Assembly: GCA_020024635.1 (NCBI GenBank) | Contig: JAHHTL010000016.1 | Location: forward strand, 1 to 45,707 | Reading direction: 5' to 3' | Source of the DNA: Ruminococcus sp. | GTDB lineage: Bacteria; Bacillota; Clostridia; Lachnospirales; Lachnospiraceae | Length of the DNA: 45,707 nt | Part shown: positions 1 to 6,604 of the stretch, piece by piece | Numbering within the stretch: position 1 is the stretch's first letter | How the letters are laid out: each line of letters opens with the position of its first letter | Program-made: the position numbers and the translations under genes | The notes under the pieces: model-generated | Seen by the model: only the letters and a program-made list of their open reading frames with translations | Told to the model about the DNA's origin: nothing | The model's database searches: none

Positions 1-33
1 GTAGAAGAAGCAGCAAAAGCTGGTAAATTTTAA
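1..33 (+). CDS. 3' end of an unidentified coding sequence
   Basis: The first 33 bases read in frame 1 as ten codons ending VEEAAKAGKF followed by TAA. A strong rho-independent terminator lies just downstream at 61-102, which supports this being a real gene end. The tail is too short to identify the protein. It is oriented toward the convergent minus-strand gene at 125-886. Confidence 0.6.
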   Translation, partial: VEEAAKAGKF

Positions 34-60
34 TATAAAATCTAAAATAGATTAAAGTTA

Positions 61-102
61 AAAGACTTCTCAGACCGTTATGCGGTATGGGAAGTCTTTT
101 TT
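61..102 (+). terminator. Rho-independent terminator after the truncated first gene
   Basis: AAAGACTTC (61-69) pairs exactly with GAAGTCTTT (91-99). An inner ACCG/CGGT pairing (74-77 with 83-86) extends it, and a run of T (97-102) follows. The U-tract is on the plus strand, so it mainly ends the first gene. It also lies just beyond the stop of the convergent gene, where its minus-strand U-tract is weak. Confidence 0.85.
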
Positions 103-124
103 CCATTTTGAATCGCTTTTTTAT

Positions 125-886
125 TTATGACATATGTTTTCGGGCGATACAGGACGCAACACCTGCTACGCAAAGACCCAGTAGTACGTTGTGCATGGAT
201 CCAAAAACATCCAAAGCACCTCTTAGACCATTTAGAAAATTGTAGCTCCCTAATTCTAAGTGTTCCGGCAAAAAACTGCACAAAAGAAATGCAATGTAAG
301 AGGCAATATAAAGGAAAATAAAAGAAGTAAGGCCTCTACCATGATCTTCGCGGTATGTTTTTCCATTTACTTTGAATTTAACCTTTGTAAGGGACCAAAA
401 GAAGACAATGAATTCGTAAAATAAAACGATAAAAGCAAACGCAAAATAAGTAGCAAGTGTATAATTTTGTTCAGTCATTATAGTAAGAGGATCACCGTAT
501 GGGGCACATCCGCGCCAAAAGCCCAAAAAAAGAAAGAAAAAGGTCCCTGCTGTAATCATTGCGGATACAACTCTTATGACGCGATAGGCTGTTTTATAAA
601 TGTTTTTTGTACCATAACGCTTCTTTTTCGGGGTTACATAATCCTGCTTTTCTCTATAGTAGCTCGAGGGCTCATTATCGATCTCTTCGTATTCAGCTGC
701 TTCGTATATATAAGAATCTTCCTCATTGGTGTTGTAAAAGTCAGAGTCATCGAAAGTATCTGCATCGAGTTGCTCCGTATAATCATTTGAATCCGAATCA
801 ATGTCGTAGGTGAAAGGTAATTCTTCTTCAAAAGTAACTTCAAAATCTGGAGCAAAATCGGGATTTAGATTTTTGGTGTCGCTCAT
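125..886 (-). CDS. Putative four-helix membrane protein with long acidic N-terminus
   Basis: I do not recognise this 253-residue protein. Residues 1-85 are strongly acidic and rich in Asp, Glu, Asn and Tyr, with no hydrophobic stretch, so they look disordered and cytosolic. A basic patch (PKKKRYG, about 86-92) follows. Four hydrophobic segments then appear at roughly 103-123, 144-166, 187-207 and 228-250, with short loops. There is no signal peptide and no visible catalytic motif. The start is well supported: AAGGAGGT sits at proper distance upstream on the minus strand, and a sigma-A promoter lies at 925-953. It is monocistronic, convergent with the first gene and divergent from the ABC-F gene, so context gives no clear function. 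A lineage-specific membrane protein is the safest description. Confidence 0.8.
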   Translation of the reverse strand: MSDTKNLNPDFAPDFEVTFEEELPFTYDIDSDSNDYTEQLDADTFDDSDFYNTNEEDSYIYEAAEYEEIDNEPSSYYREKQDYVTPKKKRYGTKNIYKTAYRVIRVVSAMITAGTFFFLFLGFWRGCAPYGDPLTIMTEQNYTLATYFAFAFIVLFYEFIVFFWSLTKVKFKVNGKTYREDHGRGLTSFIFLYIASYIAFLLCSFLPEHLELGSYNFLNGLRGALDVFGSMHNVLLGLCVAGVASCIARKHMS

Positions 887-924
887 TATAGTACCTCCTT
901 AATCAATATTAGGGTGTCTATAAC

Positions 925-953
925 ATAGTACAACGCTTTATCGTTTTTCTCAA
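925..953 (-). promoter_or_regulatory. Sigma-A promoter for the minus-strand membrane protein gene
   Basis: Read on the minus strand, TTGAGA (953-948) and TACTAT (930-925) are separated by exactly 17 bases. This is close to the TTGACA/TATAAT consensus and lies about 40 bases before the start codon at 886. Confidence 0.7.
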
Positions 954-990
954 GTGAGGACGTAAAAAAATATAAAATGATAAGAAAACT

Positions 991-1018
991 TTTCTCGAAT
1001 AAAAAAACATGGTACACT
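991..1018 (+). promoter_or_regulatory. Weak candidate promoter for the ABC-F gene
   Basis: TTTCTC (991-996) and TACACT (1013-1018) are 16 bases apart, in the AT-rich divergent intergenic region ahead of the ABC-F gene. The -35 match is poor, so this is tentative. Confidence 0.35.
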
Positions 1019-1071
1019 ATATAAAATAAAAATACATGTTATTTGTTGCATAAAAGGGAGGAGTACTCGAT

Positions 1072-2871
1072 ATGAATATACTCAATTTAGAGCATATCAG
1101 TAAAATATATGGAGAAAAAATAATTTTTGATGATGTTTCTTGTGGAATTCAGGAAGGGGATAAAATAGGAATCGTTGGAATTAACGGGACGGGAAAAACG
1201 ACGCTGCTTCGCATTATCGCAGGACAAGAAGAACCGGATCAAGGAAATGTCATTATGCAAAATGGAATTAAATTCGGTTATCTTCCACAGTCGCAGTCAT
1301 TTCCAAAGGGCGTTACAGTACTTGATTTTGTGCTGTCAGATCAAAAAGCAGAAGACTGGACTATGCGTAGTAAAGCGAAAAGCATTTTAAATACGCTTGG
1401 GTTAACTCATCAGGAACAATCGATAGAATATTTGTCAGGTGGACAGAAAAAAAGAGCCGCACTTGCAAAGATTCTTTTGGAAGATACAGATATTTTAATT
1501 TTAGATGAGCCTACAAACCACCTAGATGAGCAAATGTTGATTTGGTTAGAGGAGTATTTGAATCGATACAAAGGCGTTGTGCTTATGGTTACGCACGATC
1601 GCTATTTTCTTGATAAAGTTACCAATAAGATTTTGGAATTAAGTTATGGAAAAATTTATTCTTATGAAGCAAATTATTCAAAGTTTCTTGAAATGAAAGC
1701 ACAAAGAGAAGAGATGCTTCTTGCAAGTGACCGCAAAAGGAAAAGTGTGCTTCGAATGGAACTAGAATGGGCAAAACGCGGATGCCGGGCAAGAAGTACC
1801 AAGCAAAGAGCAAGACTTGAGCGATTAGAAGCACTGAAAAATGGAAAAACGCCTGTGCAACCCCAGAATGTGGAATTAGAATCGATAGAAAGTAGAATGG
1901 GAAAGAAAACAATTGAGTTAAGTCATGTATCTAAGTGTTATGATGGAAGAGTTCTGATCAAAGATTTTAATTACATTGTTTTAAAAAATCAGCGAGTTGG
2001 TATCGTAGGACCAAATGGATGTGGAAAATCAACCTTGATCAAAATGATTGCAGGAGAAGTAACTCCGGACGAAGGAAAAATTGAAATCGGAGAAACGGTG
2101 AAAATCGGCTATTTTGCACAAGAAGTTCCAGAAATGGATGAAGGGATGCGAGTGATTGACTATGTAAAAGATATTGCGGAATATATTCCTACCAAGCAAG
2201 GAAGGATTACAGCGTCTCAGATGTTAGAAAGATTTCTATTTACGCCGGATATGCAATATTCACCGATCGAGAAACTTTCTGGTGGAGAAAAGAAACGACT
2301 TTATCTATTGGGGATTCTTCAAGAAGCTCCAAATTGTATTTTGATTGATGAATGCAATGATTTGGACATTCCGACCCTTACGATATTTGAAGATTACCTA
2401 AATAGTTTTCCGGGGATTGTTATTACGGTGTCTCATGATCGTTATTTTCTTGATAATGTGGTGGAACGAATTTTTGCTTTTCAAGAGGATGGAAGTTTAA
2501 AGCAATATGAAGGCGGATATACAGATTACCTCGATGCATTGAAACGTGAACAATCATCAGCGATGAAAGTACAGGAAGGGTTGAACCGACAAAAAAAGGG
2601 CGGAAAAAAAGAATGGAAACAAAATGCACCTGTAAAATTAAAATTTACTTACAATGAACAAAGGGAATACGACACTATAGATGAACAGATTGCAGAGCTG
2701 GAAGAGAAAATTGAAAAGTTGGAGCAGCAAATTTTAGAAAATGCTACAAACTCAGTAAGATTATCAGAGTTAATGGGAGAAAAAGAAAACGTGGAATTAG
2801 AATTAGAAAATAAAATGGAGCGATGGGTGTATTTAAATGATCTTGCTGAAAAAATCGAGGCGCAAAGATAA
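1072..2871 (+). CDS. ABC-F family ATPase, Uup type, with altered second ATP site
   Basis: This 599-residue soluble protein has two tandem ABC ATPase domains and no membrane segment, as in ABC-F proteins that act on ribosomes. Domain 1 has Walker A GINGTGKT (36-43), signature LSGGQ (121-125), Walker B ILILDEPTNHLD (141-152) and switch His175. Domain 2 has Walker A GPNGCGKST (313-321), signature LSGGE (402-406) and His455. Its Walker B region, however, reads ILIDECNDLD (423-432), where relatives normally have LLLDEPTNDLD, so one residue is missing and Pro-Thr is replaced by Cys. A charged inter-domain linker (about 205-265) and a C-terminal coiled coil (about 540-599) fit the Uup subgroup. A ribosome binding site (GGGAGGAG) precedes the ATG. 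The exact role (translation rescue, DNA or RNA metabolism) is not settled by sequence. Confidence 0.92.
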   Translation: MNILNLEHISKIYGEKIIFDDVSCGIQEGDKIGIVGINGTGKTTLLRIIAGQEEPDQGNVIMQNGIKFGYLPQSQSFPKGVTVLDFVLSDQKAEDWTMRSKAKSILNTLGLTHQEQSIEYLSGGQKKRAALAKILLEDTDILILDEPTNHLDEQMLIWLEEYLNRYKGVVLMVTHDRYFLDKVTNKILELSYGKIYSYEANYSKFLEMKAQREEMLLASDRKRKSVLRMELEWAKRGCRARSTKQRARLERLEALKNGKTPVQPQNVELESIESRMGKKTIELSHVSKCYDGRVLIKDFNYIVLKNQRVGIVGPNGCGKSTLIKMIAGEVTPDEGKIEIGETVKIGYFAQEVPEMDEGMRVIDYVKDIAEYIPTKQGRITASQMLERFLFTPDMQYSPIEKLSGGEKKRLYLLGILQEAPNCILIDECNDLDIPTLTIFEDYLNSFPGIVITVSHDRYFLDNVVERIFAFQEDGSLKQYEGGYTDYLDALKREQSSAMKVQEGLNRQKKGGKKEWKQNAPVKLKFTYNEQREYDTIDEQIAELEEKIEKLEQQILENATNSVRLSELMGEKENVELELENKMERWVYLNDLAEKIEAQR

Positions 2872-2876
2872 AAGAG

Positions 2877-2909
2877 AGAAGCAAGATTATGAAAGCAAGA
2901 AGCAAGATT
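2877..2909 (+). repeat. Short direct repeat after the ABC-F gene
   Basis: The 12-mer AGAAGCAAGATT occurs at 2877-2888 and again at 2898-2909, between the ABC-F stop codon and the next promoter. There is no terminator hairpin here. Function unknown; it may be a simple local duplication. Confidence 0.5.
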
Positions 2910-2914
2910 TTATA

Positions 2915-2943
2915 TTCCAAGAAAGAGTAGTTTATGCTATAAT
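2915..2943 (+). promoter_or_regulatory. Extended -10 sigma-A promoter for the nucleotidyltransferase-galE pair
   Basis: A perfect TATAAT (2938-2943) is preceded by TG at 2935-2936, giving an extended -10 element (TGnTATAAT). The -35 candidate TTCCAA (2915-2920) is weak at 17-base spacing, which an extended -10 can tolerate. It lies about 40 bases before the start at 2984. Confidence 0.7.
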
Positions 2944-2983
2944 ATCCTAGAAATATAATGAATTAGGAAAGAGGTGTATTTTT

Positions 2984-3904
2984 ATGAAAAAGCCGGTACT
3001 CGTAATTATGGCAGCCGGTATGGGAAGCCGATATGGTGGCTTAAAGCAGCTTGATCCAGTCGATGAACAAGGGCATATTATTATGGATTTTTCCATTTAT
3101 GACGCCAAGAGAGCTGGTTTTGATAAAGTGATTTTTATTATCAGAGAAGAATATGAAGAAGAATTTAGAAAAAGAATTGGGGACCGGATCAGTAAATTGA
3201 TGGAAGTAGAGTATGTCTATCAAAAGCTTGAAAATCTTCCACAGGGATATAGTGTTCCGGAAAACCGTGTAAAGCCATTTGGTACAGGACATGCAATTCT
3301 TAGCTGTAAGGATGTTGTAGATGGACCATTTGCGGTCATTAATGCGGATGACTACTATGGGGTTCATGCATTGTCAGCTATTTATACATATCTGTCTGAG
3401 CATGAGGATGACAAGATATACCGATATGCTATGGTTGGATATCACTTGAAAAATACACTTACAGACAATGGTTCTGTATCAAGAGGGATTTGTCAGACAG
3501 ATGAAGACGATTATCTTACAGGGATTACAGAACGTACCCATATTGTGAAATATGAGGGAGGCACGGCTTTCTCAGAAGATGGCGGAGATACATACACAAA
3601 GATTGATCCAGACTGCATTTGTTCCTTAAATATGTTTGGATTTACAGCGAGTATGCTTCAAGAGTTGGATCAACGTTTTTCAAAATTTCTAGAGGAAAAT
3701 CTAGAAAAGAATCCATTAAAGTGCGAATATTTTCTCCCATCTGTTGTAGGAGATTTGATTCGAGAGAAGAAAGCCACTGTAAAGGTACTTGAATCAACAG
3801 ACAAATGGTATGGAATTACATACAAAGAGGATAAGCAAAGTGTAGTAGATGCTATAGTGCGTATGAAGAATGATGGGATATACCCACAACATTTGTGGGA
3901 TTAA
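2984..3904 (+). CDS. Sugar-phosphate nucleotidyltransferase family protein
   Basis: This 306-residue protein belongs to the NTP-transferase (GT-A fold) family that transfers a nucleotide to a sugar-1-phosphate. The N-terminus carries the pyrophosphorylase-type loop AAGMGSRYGGLKQ (10-22), followed by PFGTGHA (98-104) and the metal-binding acidic motif NADDYYG (120-126). It is transcribed from its own promoter. The likely epimerase galE follows 25 bases later, so the pair probably works in sugar-nucleotide or exopolysaccharide metabolism. The sugar cannot be read from sequence. It differs from classical GalU in the first motif (GSRYGGLKQ rather than GTRFLPATK), so I do not call it galU. A ribosome binding site AAAGAGGTG lies just upstream. 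Confidence 0.85.
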   Translation: MKKPVLVIMAAGMGSRYGGLKQLDPVDEQGHIIMDFSIYDAKRAGFDKVIFIIREEYEEEFRKRIGDRISKLMEVEYVYQKLENLPQGYSVPENRVKPFGTGHAILSCKDVVDGPFAVINADDYYGVHALSAIYTYLSEHEDDKIYRYAMVGYHLKNTLTDNGSVSRGICQTDEDDYLTGITERTHIVKYEGGTAFSEDGGDTYTKIDPDCICSLNMFGFTASMLQELDQRFSKFLEENLEKNPLKCEYFLPSVVGDLIREKKATVKVLESTDKWYGITYKEDKQSVVDAIVRMKNDGIYPQHLWD

Positions 3905-3929
3905 TCTAAGAGAGAAAGGATGGCAAGGT

Positions 3930-4958
3930 ATGGCAATTTTAGTAGCAGGTGGAGCAGGGTATATTGGGAGTCACACATGTGTTGAACTGCTCAACAGAGG
4001 GTATGAGGTAGTAGTAGTAGATAATCTTTCCAATTCCAGTGAAGTGGCTTTGGAACGAGTTGAGAAAATCACAGGAAAAACCTTAAAATTCTACAAAGGA
4101 GATCTTCTAAACAGAGAGGATCTAGAACAGATTTTTGAAAATGAAGAAATTGAGACAGTTATCAATTTTGCGGGACTCAAAGCAGTTGGAGAATCGGTTG
4201 AGAAGCCGTTGGAATATTACCATAATAATATTACAGGGACGTTAATTCTTTGTGATGTTATGAGAAAACATGGATGTAAGAATATTATTTTTAGTTCTTC
4301 AGCAACGGTTTATGGAGATCCAGCAGAAATTCCGATTACAGAGAATTGTCCAAAAGGAAAGATTACAAATCCATACGGACAAACAAAAGGTATGCTGGAA
4401 CAGATTCTTACAGATCTTCATGTAGGGGATCCAGAGTGGAATGTAATGCTTCTGCGTTACTTCAATCCAATTGGTGCGCATAAGTCAGGAACCATTGGAG
4501 AAGATCCAAAGGGAATTCCAAATAATCTTGTTCCATACATTGCACAAGTTGCAGTTGGAAAATTAGATTGTCTTGGAGTGTTTGGAGATGATTATAATAC
4601 CCATGATGGCACTGGTGTACGTGATTATATTCATGTAGTGGATCTTGCTGTAGGCCATGTGAAAGCAGTTGAAAAATTAAAAACAAAAGAAGGAAAAGGC
4701 GTTCATATTTACAACCTTGGTACCGGAACAGGATACAGCGTGTTAGATGTTGTGAAAGCTTATGAAAAGGCATGTGGAAAGGAAATTCCTTATCAGATTA
4801 AACCACGTCGTGCAGGTGATATTGCAGCATGTTTCTGTGATGCAACAAAAGCAAAAGAGGAACTTGGCTGGGTAGCTGAGCGCGGAATTGATGAAATGTG
4901 CGCAGATTCTTGGAGATGGCAGTCATCTAATCCAAATGGATACGCAGATGTTCAATAA
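3930..4958 (+). CDS. galE: UDP-glucose 4-epimerase
   Basis: A 342-residue short-chain dehydrogenase-type epimerase that interconverts UDP-glucose and UDP-galactose (Leloir pathway). The NAD-binding motif GGAGYIG is at 7-13. The catalytic set is intact: SSS (122-124), Tyr149 and Lys153 in NPYGQTK, and the RYFNPIGAH segment follows. I start at ATG 3930, preceded by AGAAAGGA at good distance. The upstream in-frame ATG at 3870 lies inside the preceding gene and would add 20 residues not expected in the family. It forms a two-gene operon with the nucleotidyltransferase and ends at a strong terminator (4978-5011). Confidence 0.96.
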   Translation: MAILVAGGAGYIGSHTCVELLNRGYEVVVVDNLSNSSEVALERVEKITGKTLKFYKGDLLNREDLEQIFENEEIETVINFAGLKAVGESVEKPLEYYHNNITGTLILCDVMRKHGCKNIIFSSSATVYGDPAEIPITENCPKGKITNPYGQTKGMLEQILTDLHVGDPEWNVMLLRYFNPIGAHKSGTIGEDPKGIPNNLVPYIAQVAVGKLDCLGVFGDDYNTHDGTGVRDYIHVVDLAVGHVKAVEKLKTKEGKGVHIYNLGTGTGYSVLDVVKAYEKACGKEIPYQIKPRRAGDIAACFCDATKAKEELGWVAERGIDEMCADSWRWQSSNPNGYADVQ

Positions 4959-4977
4959 AGAATTCCTTTATAAAGGT

Positions 4978-5011
4978 AAAAGCAGTTGATTTCGATAGTC
5001 AACTGCTTTTT
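4978..5011 (+). terminator. Rho-independent terminator after galE
   Basis: AAAAGCAGTTGA (4978-4989) pairs perfectly with TCAACTGCTTTT (4999-5010) around a 9-base loop. The U-tract follows directly from the 3' arm. Confidence 0.92.
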
Positions 5012-5030
5012 AGATATGCTCTTTGTAAAT

Positions 5031-5064
5031 AAAAAAACATCCATTTGACGGGAATGGATGTTTT
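5031..5064 (-). terminator. Rho-independent terminator of rpsT
   Basis: AAAACATCCATT (5034-5045) and AATGGATGTTTT (5053-5064) form a 12-bp stem with a 7-base loop. On the minus strand it is followed by seven U (5037-5031). It lies 22 bases beyond the rpsT stop codon and back-to-back with the galE terminator. Confidence 0.9.
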
Positions 5065-5085
5065 AAAAATGTCTATAATTAAAAA

Positions 5086-5349
5086 TTAAGCAATCTCGTT
5101 TACAGCTTTTGATAAACGGGAAATCTTTCTAGAAACTGTGTTCTTGTGGTAAACTCCTTTTGAACCAGCTTTTGTAATTTCAACGATAGCGGCCTTTAAT
5201 GCAACTTTTGCTGCTTCAACGTCTTTTGCAAGAACAGCTGCGTCAACCTTCTTTACAGCAGTCTTAACTCTTGATTTGATTGCTTTGTTTCTAGCAGTCT
5301 TTGTTTCGCTTACTAAAATTCTTTTCTTAGCAGATTTAATGTTAGCCAA
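5086..5349 (-). CDS. rpsT: 30S ribosomal protein S20
   Basis: An 87-residue, strongly basic, all-helical protein starting MANIKSAKKR, the classic S20 N-terminus, with the conserved GVYHKNTVSRKISRL segment near the end. S20 binds 16S rRNA early in 30S assembly. The start is TTG at 5349 (minus strand), with GGAGGTG nine bases upstream. The next in-frame TTG upstream would overlap that ribosome binding site. A weak UUG start is also known for S20 in E. coli, where it takes part in autogenous control. It has its own promoter (5446-5474) and a hairpin-forming leader (5395-5434), and it is divergent from gpr as in Bacillus. Confidence 0.95.
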   Translation of the reverse strand: MANIKSAKKRILVSETKTARNKAIKSRVKTAVKKVDAAVLAKDVEAAKVALKAAIVEITKAGSKGVYHKNTVSRKISRLSKAVNEIA

Positions 5350-5394
5350 TCTGTACACCTCCAAATATATGTTAAATTCAAATTGTTATTGTGC

Positions 5395-5434
5395 TTCCGT
5401 TGATGCGGACACGGACACGGACGTTTCAACGGAA
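5395..5434 (-). promoter_or_regulatory. Leader hairpin of rpsT with GGACAC repeat in its loop
   Basis: TTCCGTTGA (5395-5403) pairs perfectly with TCAACGGAA (5426-5434). The 22-base loop contains a repeated GGACAC/GTGTCC unit. The hairpin lies in the rpsT 5' untranslated region, between promoter and ribosome binding site. It has no following U-tract, so it is not a terminator. A protein-binding or mRNA-stability role is an inference. Confidence 0.55.
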
Positions 5435-5445
5435 CATACTCATTC

Positions 5446-5474
5446 ATTTTAAGATACGTAAGGTATATTGTCAA
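5446..5474 (-). promoter_or_regulatory. Strong sigma-A promoter for rpsT
   Basis: On the minus strand a perfect TTGACA (5474-5469) and TAAAAT (5451-5446) are 17 bases apart. The resulting leader of roughly 90 bases contains the hairpin at 5395-5434. Confidence 0.85.
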
Positions 5475-5547
5475 TACATATTTCCTAAAATATTGCAAAA
5501 AATAGGAATAAATGAAAAATATTTCAAGGAAAGGTGTGGTTTATGAA

Positions 5548-6528
5548 ATGTTGGACAGATATAATATTCGAACAGATCTTGCATTAGAGGAAAAAGAGCG
5601 ATTTGAATCAGATCATGTGGAAGTTCCGGGAGTAATTTTAGAGGAAAGTTATGACGCAGAGCATGAAATTCAAATTACGAAAGTAAAAATTGAAACAGAA
5701 AACGGGGCAAAAATCATGTGTAAGCCTGCTGGAACCTATCTTACACTGGAAGCGCCTAATATGGCTGTACCAGATGAGGAGTATCATAGAGAAATTTCAA
5801 AACAAGTCGCGTCCTATCTTGCAGAACTCATTGCAGAATTAGCGTTGCCTTGTAAACAGGAACTTTCTGTTCTTATTGTAGGGCTTGGAAATCGTCAAGT
5901 GACACCAGATTCATTGGGACCAGAGGTGGTGGATCACTTAGCAGTTACAAGGCATATAGTGAAAGAGTATGGAAAGTACGCTATGGGACTGGAAAGTGCC
6001 AATCAAATCAGCGCCCTGGTACCGGGGGTCATGGGGCAAACTGGAATGGAAACTGTGGAAATTATAAAAGGAGTAGTCGATCAGATCAAACCAGATCTGG
6101 TAATTGCAGTGGACGCATTAGCCGCACGAAATACAAGAAGATTGCACAGAACCATACAAATAGCAGATACAGGGATTCATCCGGGAACAGGAATTGGCAA
6201 TCGAAGAGGTGGGTTGACGAAAGAAACCATCGGAGTTCCGGTGATTGGCATTGGCGTGCCGACTGTGGTGGATGCGGCAACCATTGTAAGTGATGCGATG
6301 GAAAATTTGATGCATTCCATGGAAGAATCAAAACTTTTAAAGGGAGTGGGAGAGGTTTTAAAAACATATAATGATGCTGAAAAATATGAACTTGTCAAAA
6401 ATATGATTTCACCACATTTAAACGGAATGTTTGTAACACCAAAAGATGTGGATGAAATGATCCGGCAAATTAGTTTTACAATTTCGGAAGCCTTAAATCT
6501 CCTTTTTGCAAACGAAGTTCCAGCATAA
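5548..6528 (+). CDS. gpr: GPR endopeptidase (germination protease)
   Basis: A 326-residue member of the A25 protease family that degrades small acid-soluble spore proteins during germination. It is made as a zymogen in the forespore. The N-terminal RTDLALE (8-14) matches the family's autoprocessing region. The two essential aspartates are present: Asp121 in RQVTPDSLGP and Asp189 in VIAVDALAARN. I prefer ATG 5548 (MLDRYNIRTDLA) because AAGGAAAGGTG lies upstream and the length before RTDLA fits relatives. An in-frame ATG at 5512 with a poorer ribosome binding site would add 12 residues. spoIIP follows, as in Bacillus. I could not identify a convincing sigma-G promoter. Confidence 0.93.
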   Translation: MLDRYNIRTDLALEEKERFESDHVEVPGVILEESYDAEHEIQITKVKIETENGAKIMCKPAGTYLTLEAPNMAVPDEEYHREISKQVASYLAELIAELALPCKQELSVLIVGLGNRQVTPDSLGPEVVDHLAVTRHIVKEYGKYAMGLESANQISALVPGVMGQTGMETVEIIKGVVDQIKPDLVIAVDALAARNTRRLHRTIQIADTGIHPGTGIGNRRGGLTKETIGVPVIGIGVPTVVDAATIVSDAMENLMHSMEESKLLKGVGEVLKTYNDAEKYELVKNMISPHLNGMFVTPKDVDEMIRQISFTISEALNLLFANEVPA

Positions 6529-6551
6529 ACATAACAAGCTGCCCATATATA
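6523..6551 (+). promoter_or_regulatory. Candidate sigma-E promoter for spoIIP
   Basis: GCATAAA (6523-6529) and CATATATA (6544-6551) are 14 bases apart, resembling the sigma-E pattern (KCATATT, 13-15 bases, CATACAnT). It begins at the gpr stop codon and lies about 55 bases before spoIIP, which is a mother-cell gene. A similar pair precedes spoIIIAA. Confidence 0.5.
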
Positions 6552-6575
6552 TGAAAAAAGAAATAATGGGCAGCT
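6537..6575 (+). other. Intergenic hairpin between gpr and spoIIP
   Basis: AGCTGCCCAT (6537-6546) pairs perfectly with ATGGGCAGCT (6566-6575) around a 19-base A-rich loop. No U-tract follows, so it is not a standard terminator. It overlaps the proposed -10 of the sigma-E promoter and could shield the 3' end of gpr mRNA. Confidence 0.55.
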
Positions 6576-6604
6576 GATTGTAAGAAAGTGAAAGAAGGCA
6601 TGAT

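Noticed and set aside
467..790. Open frame opposite the minus-strand membrane protein gene
   Set aside because: It has no ribosome binding site, and its translation has no recognisable domain. The minus-strand gene has a promoter, ribosome binding site and sensible membrane topology.
3870..3929. Longer start of galE
   Set aside because: It lies inside the preceding gene and adds 20 residues before the NAD-binding motif; ATG 3930 has the ribosome binding site.
5406..5424. GGACAC repeat considered as a possible CRISPR or tandem array
   Set aside because: Only about two and a half short units exist, within one hairpin loop; there are no spacers or cas genes.
5512..5547. Upstream ATG of gpr
   Set aside because: It has a poorer ribosome binding site, and the added residues are not typical. 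It remains possible but less likely than 5548.
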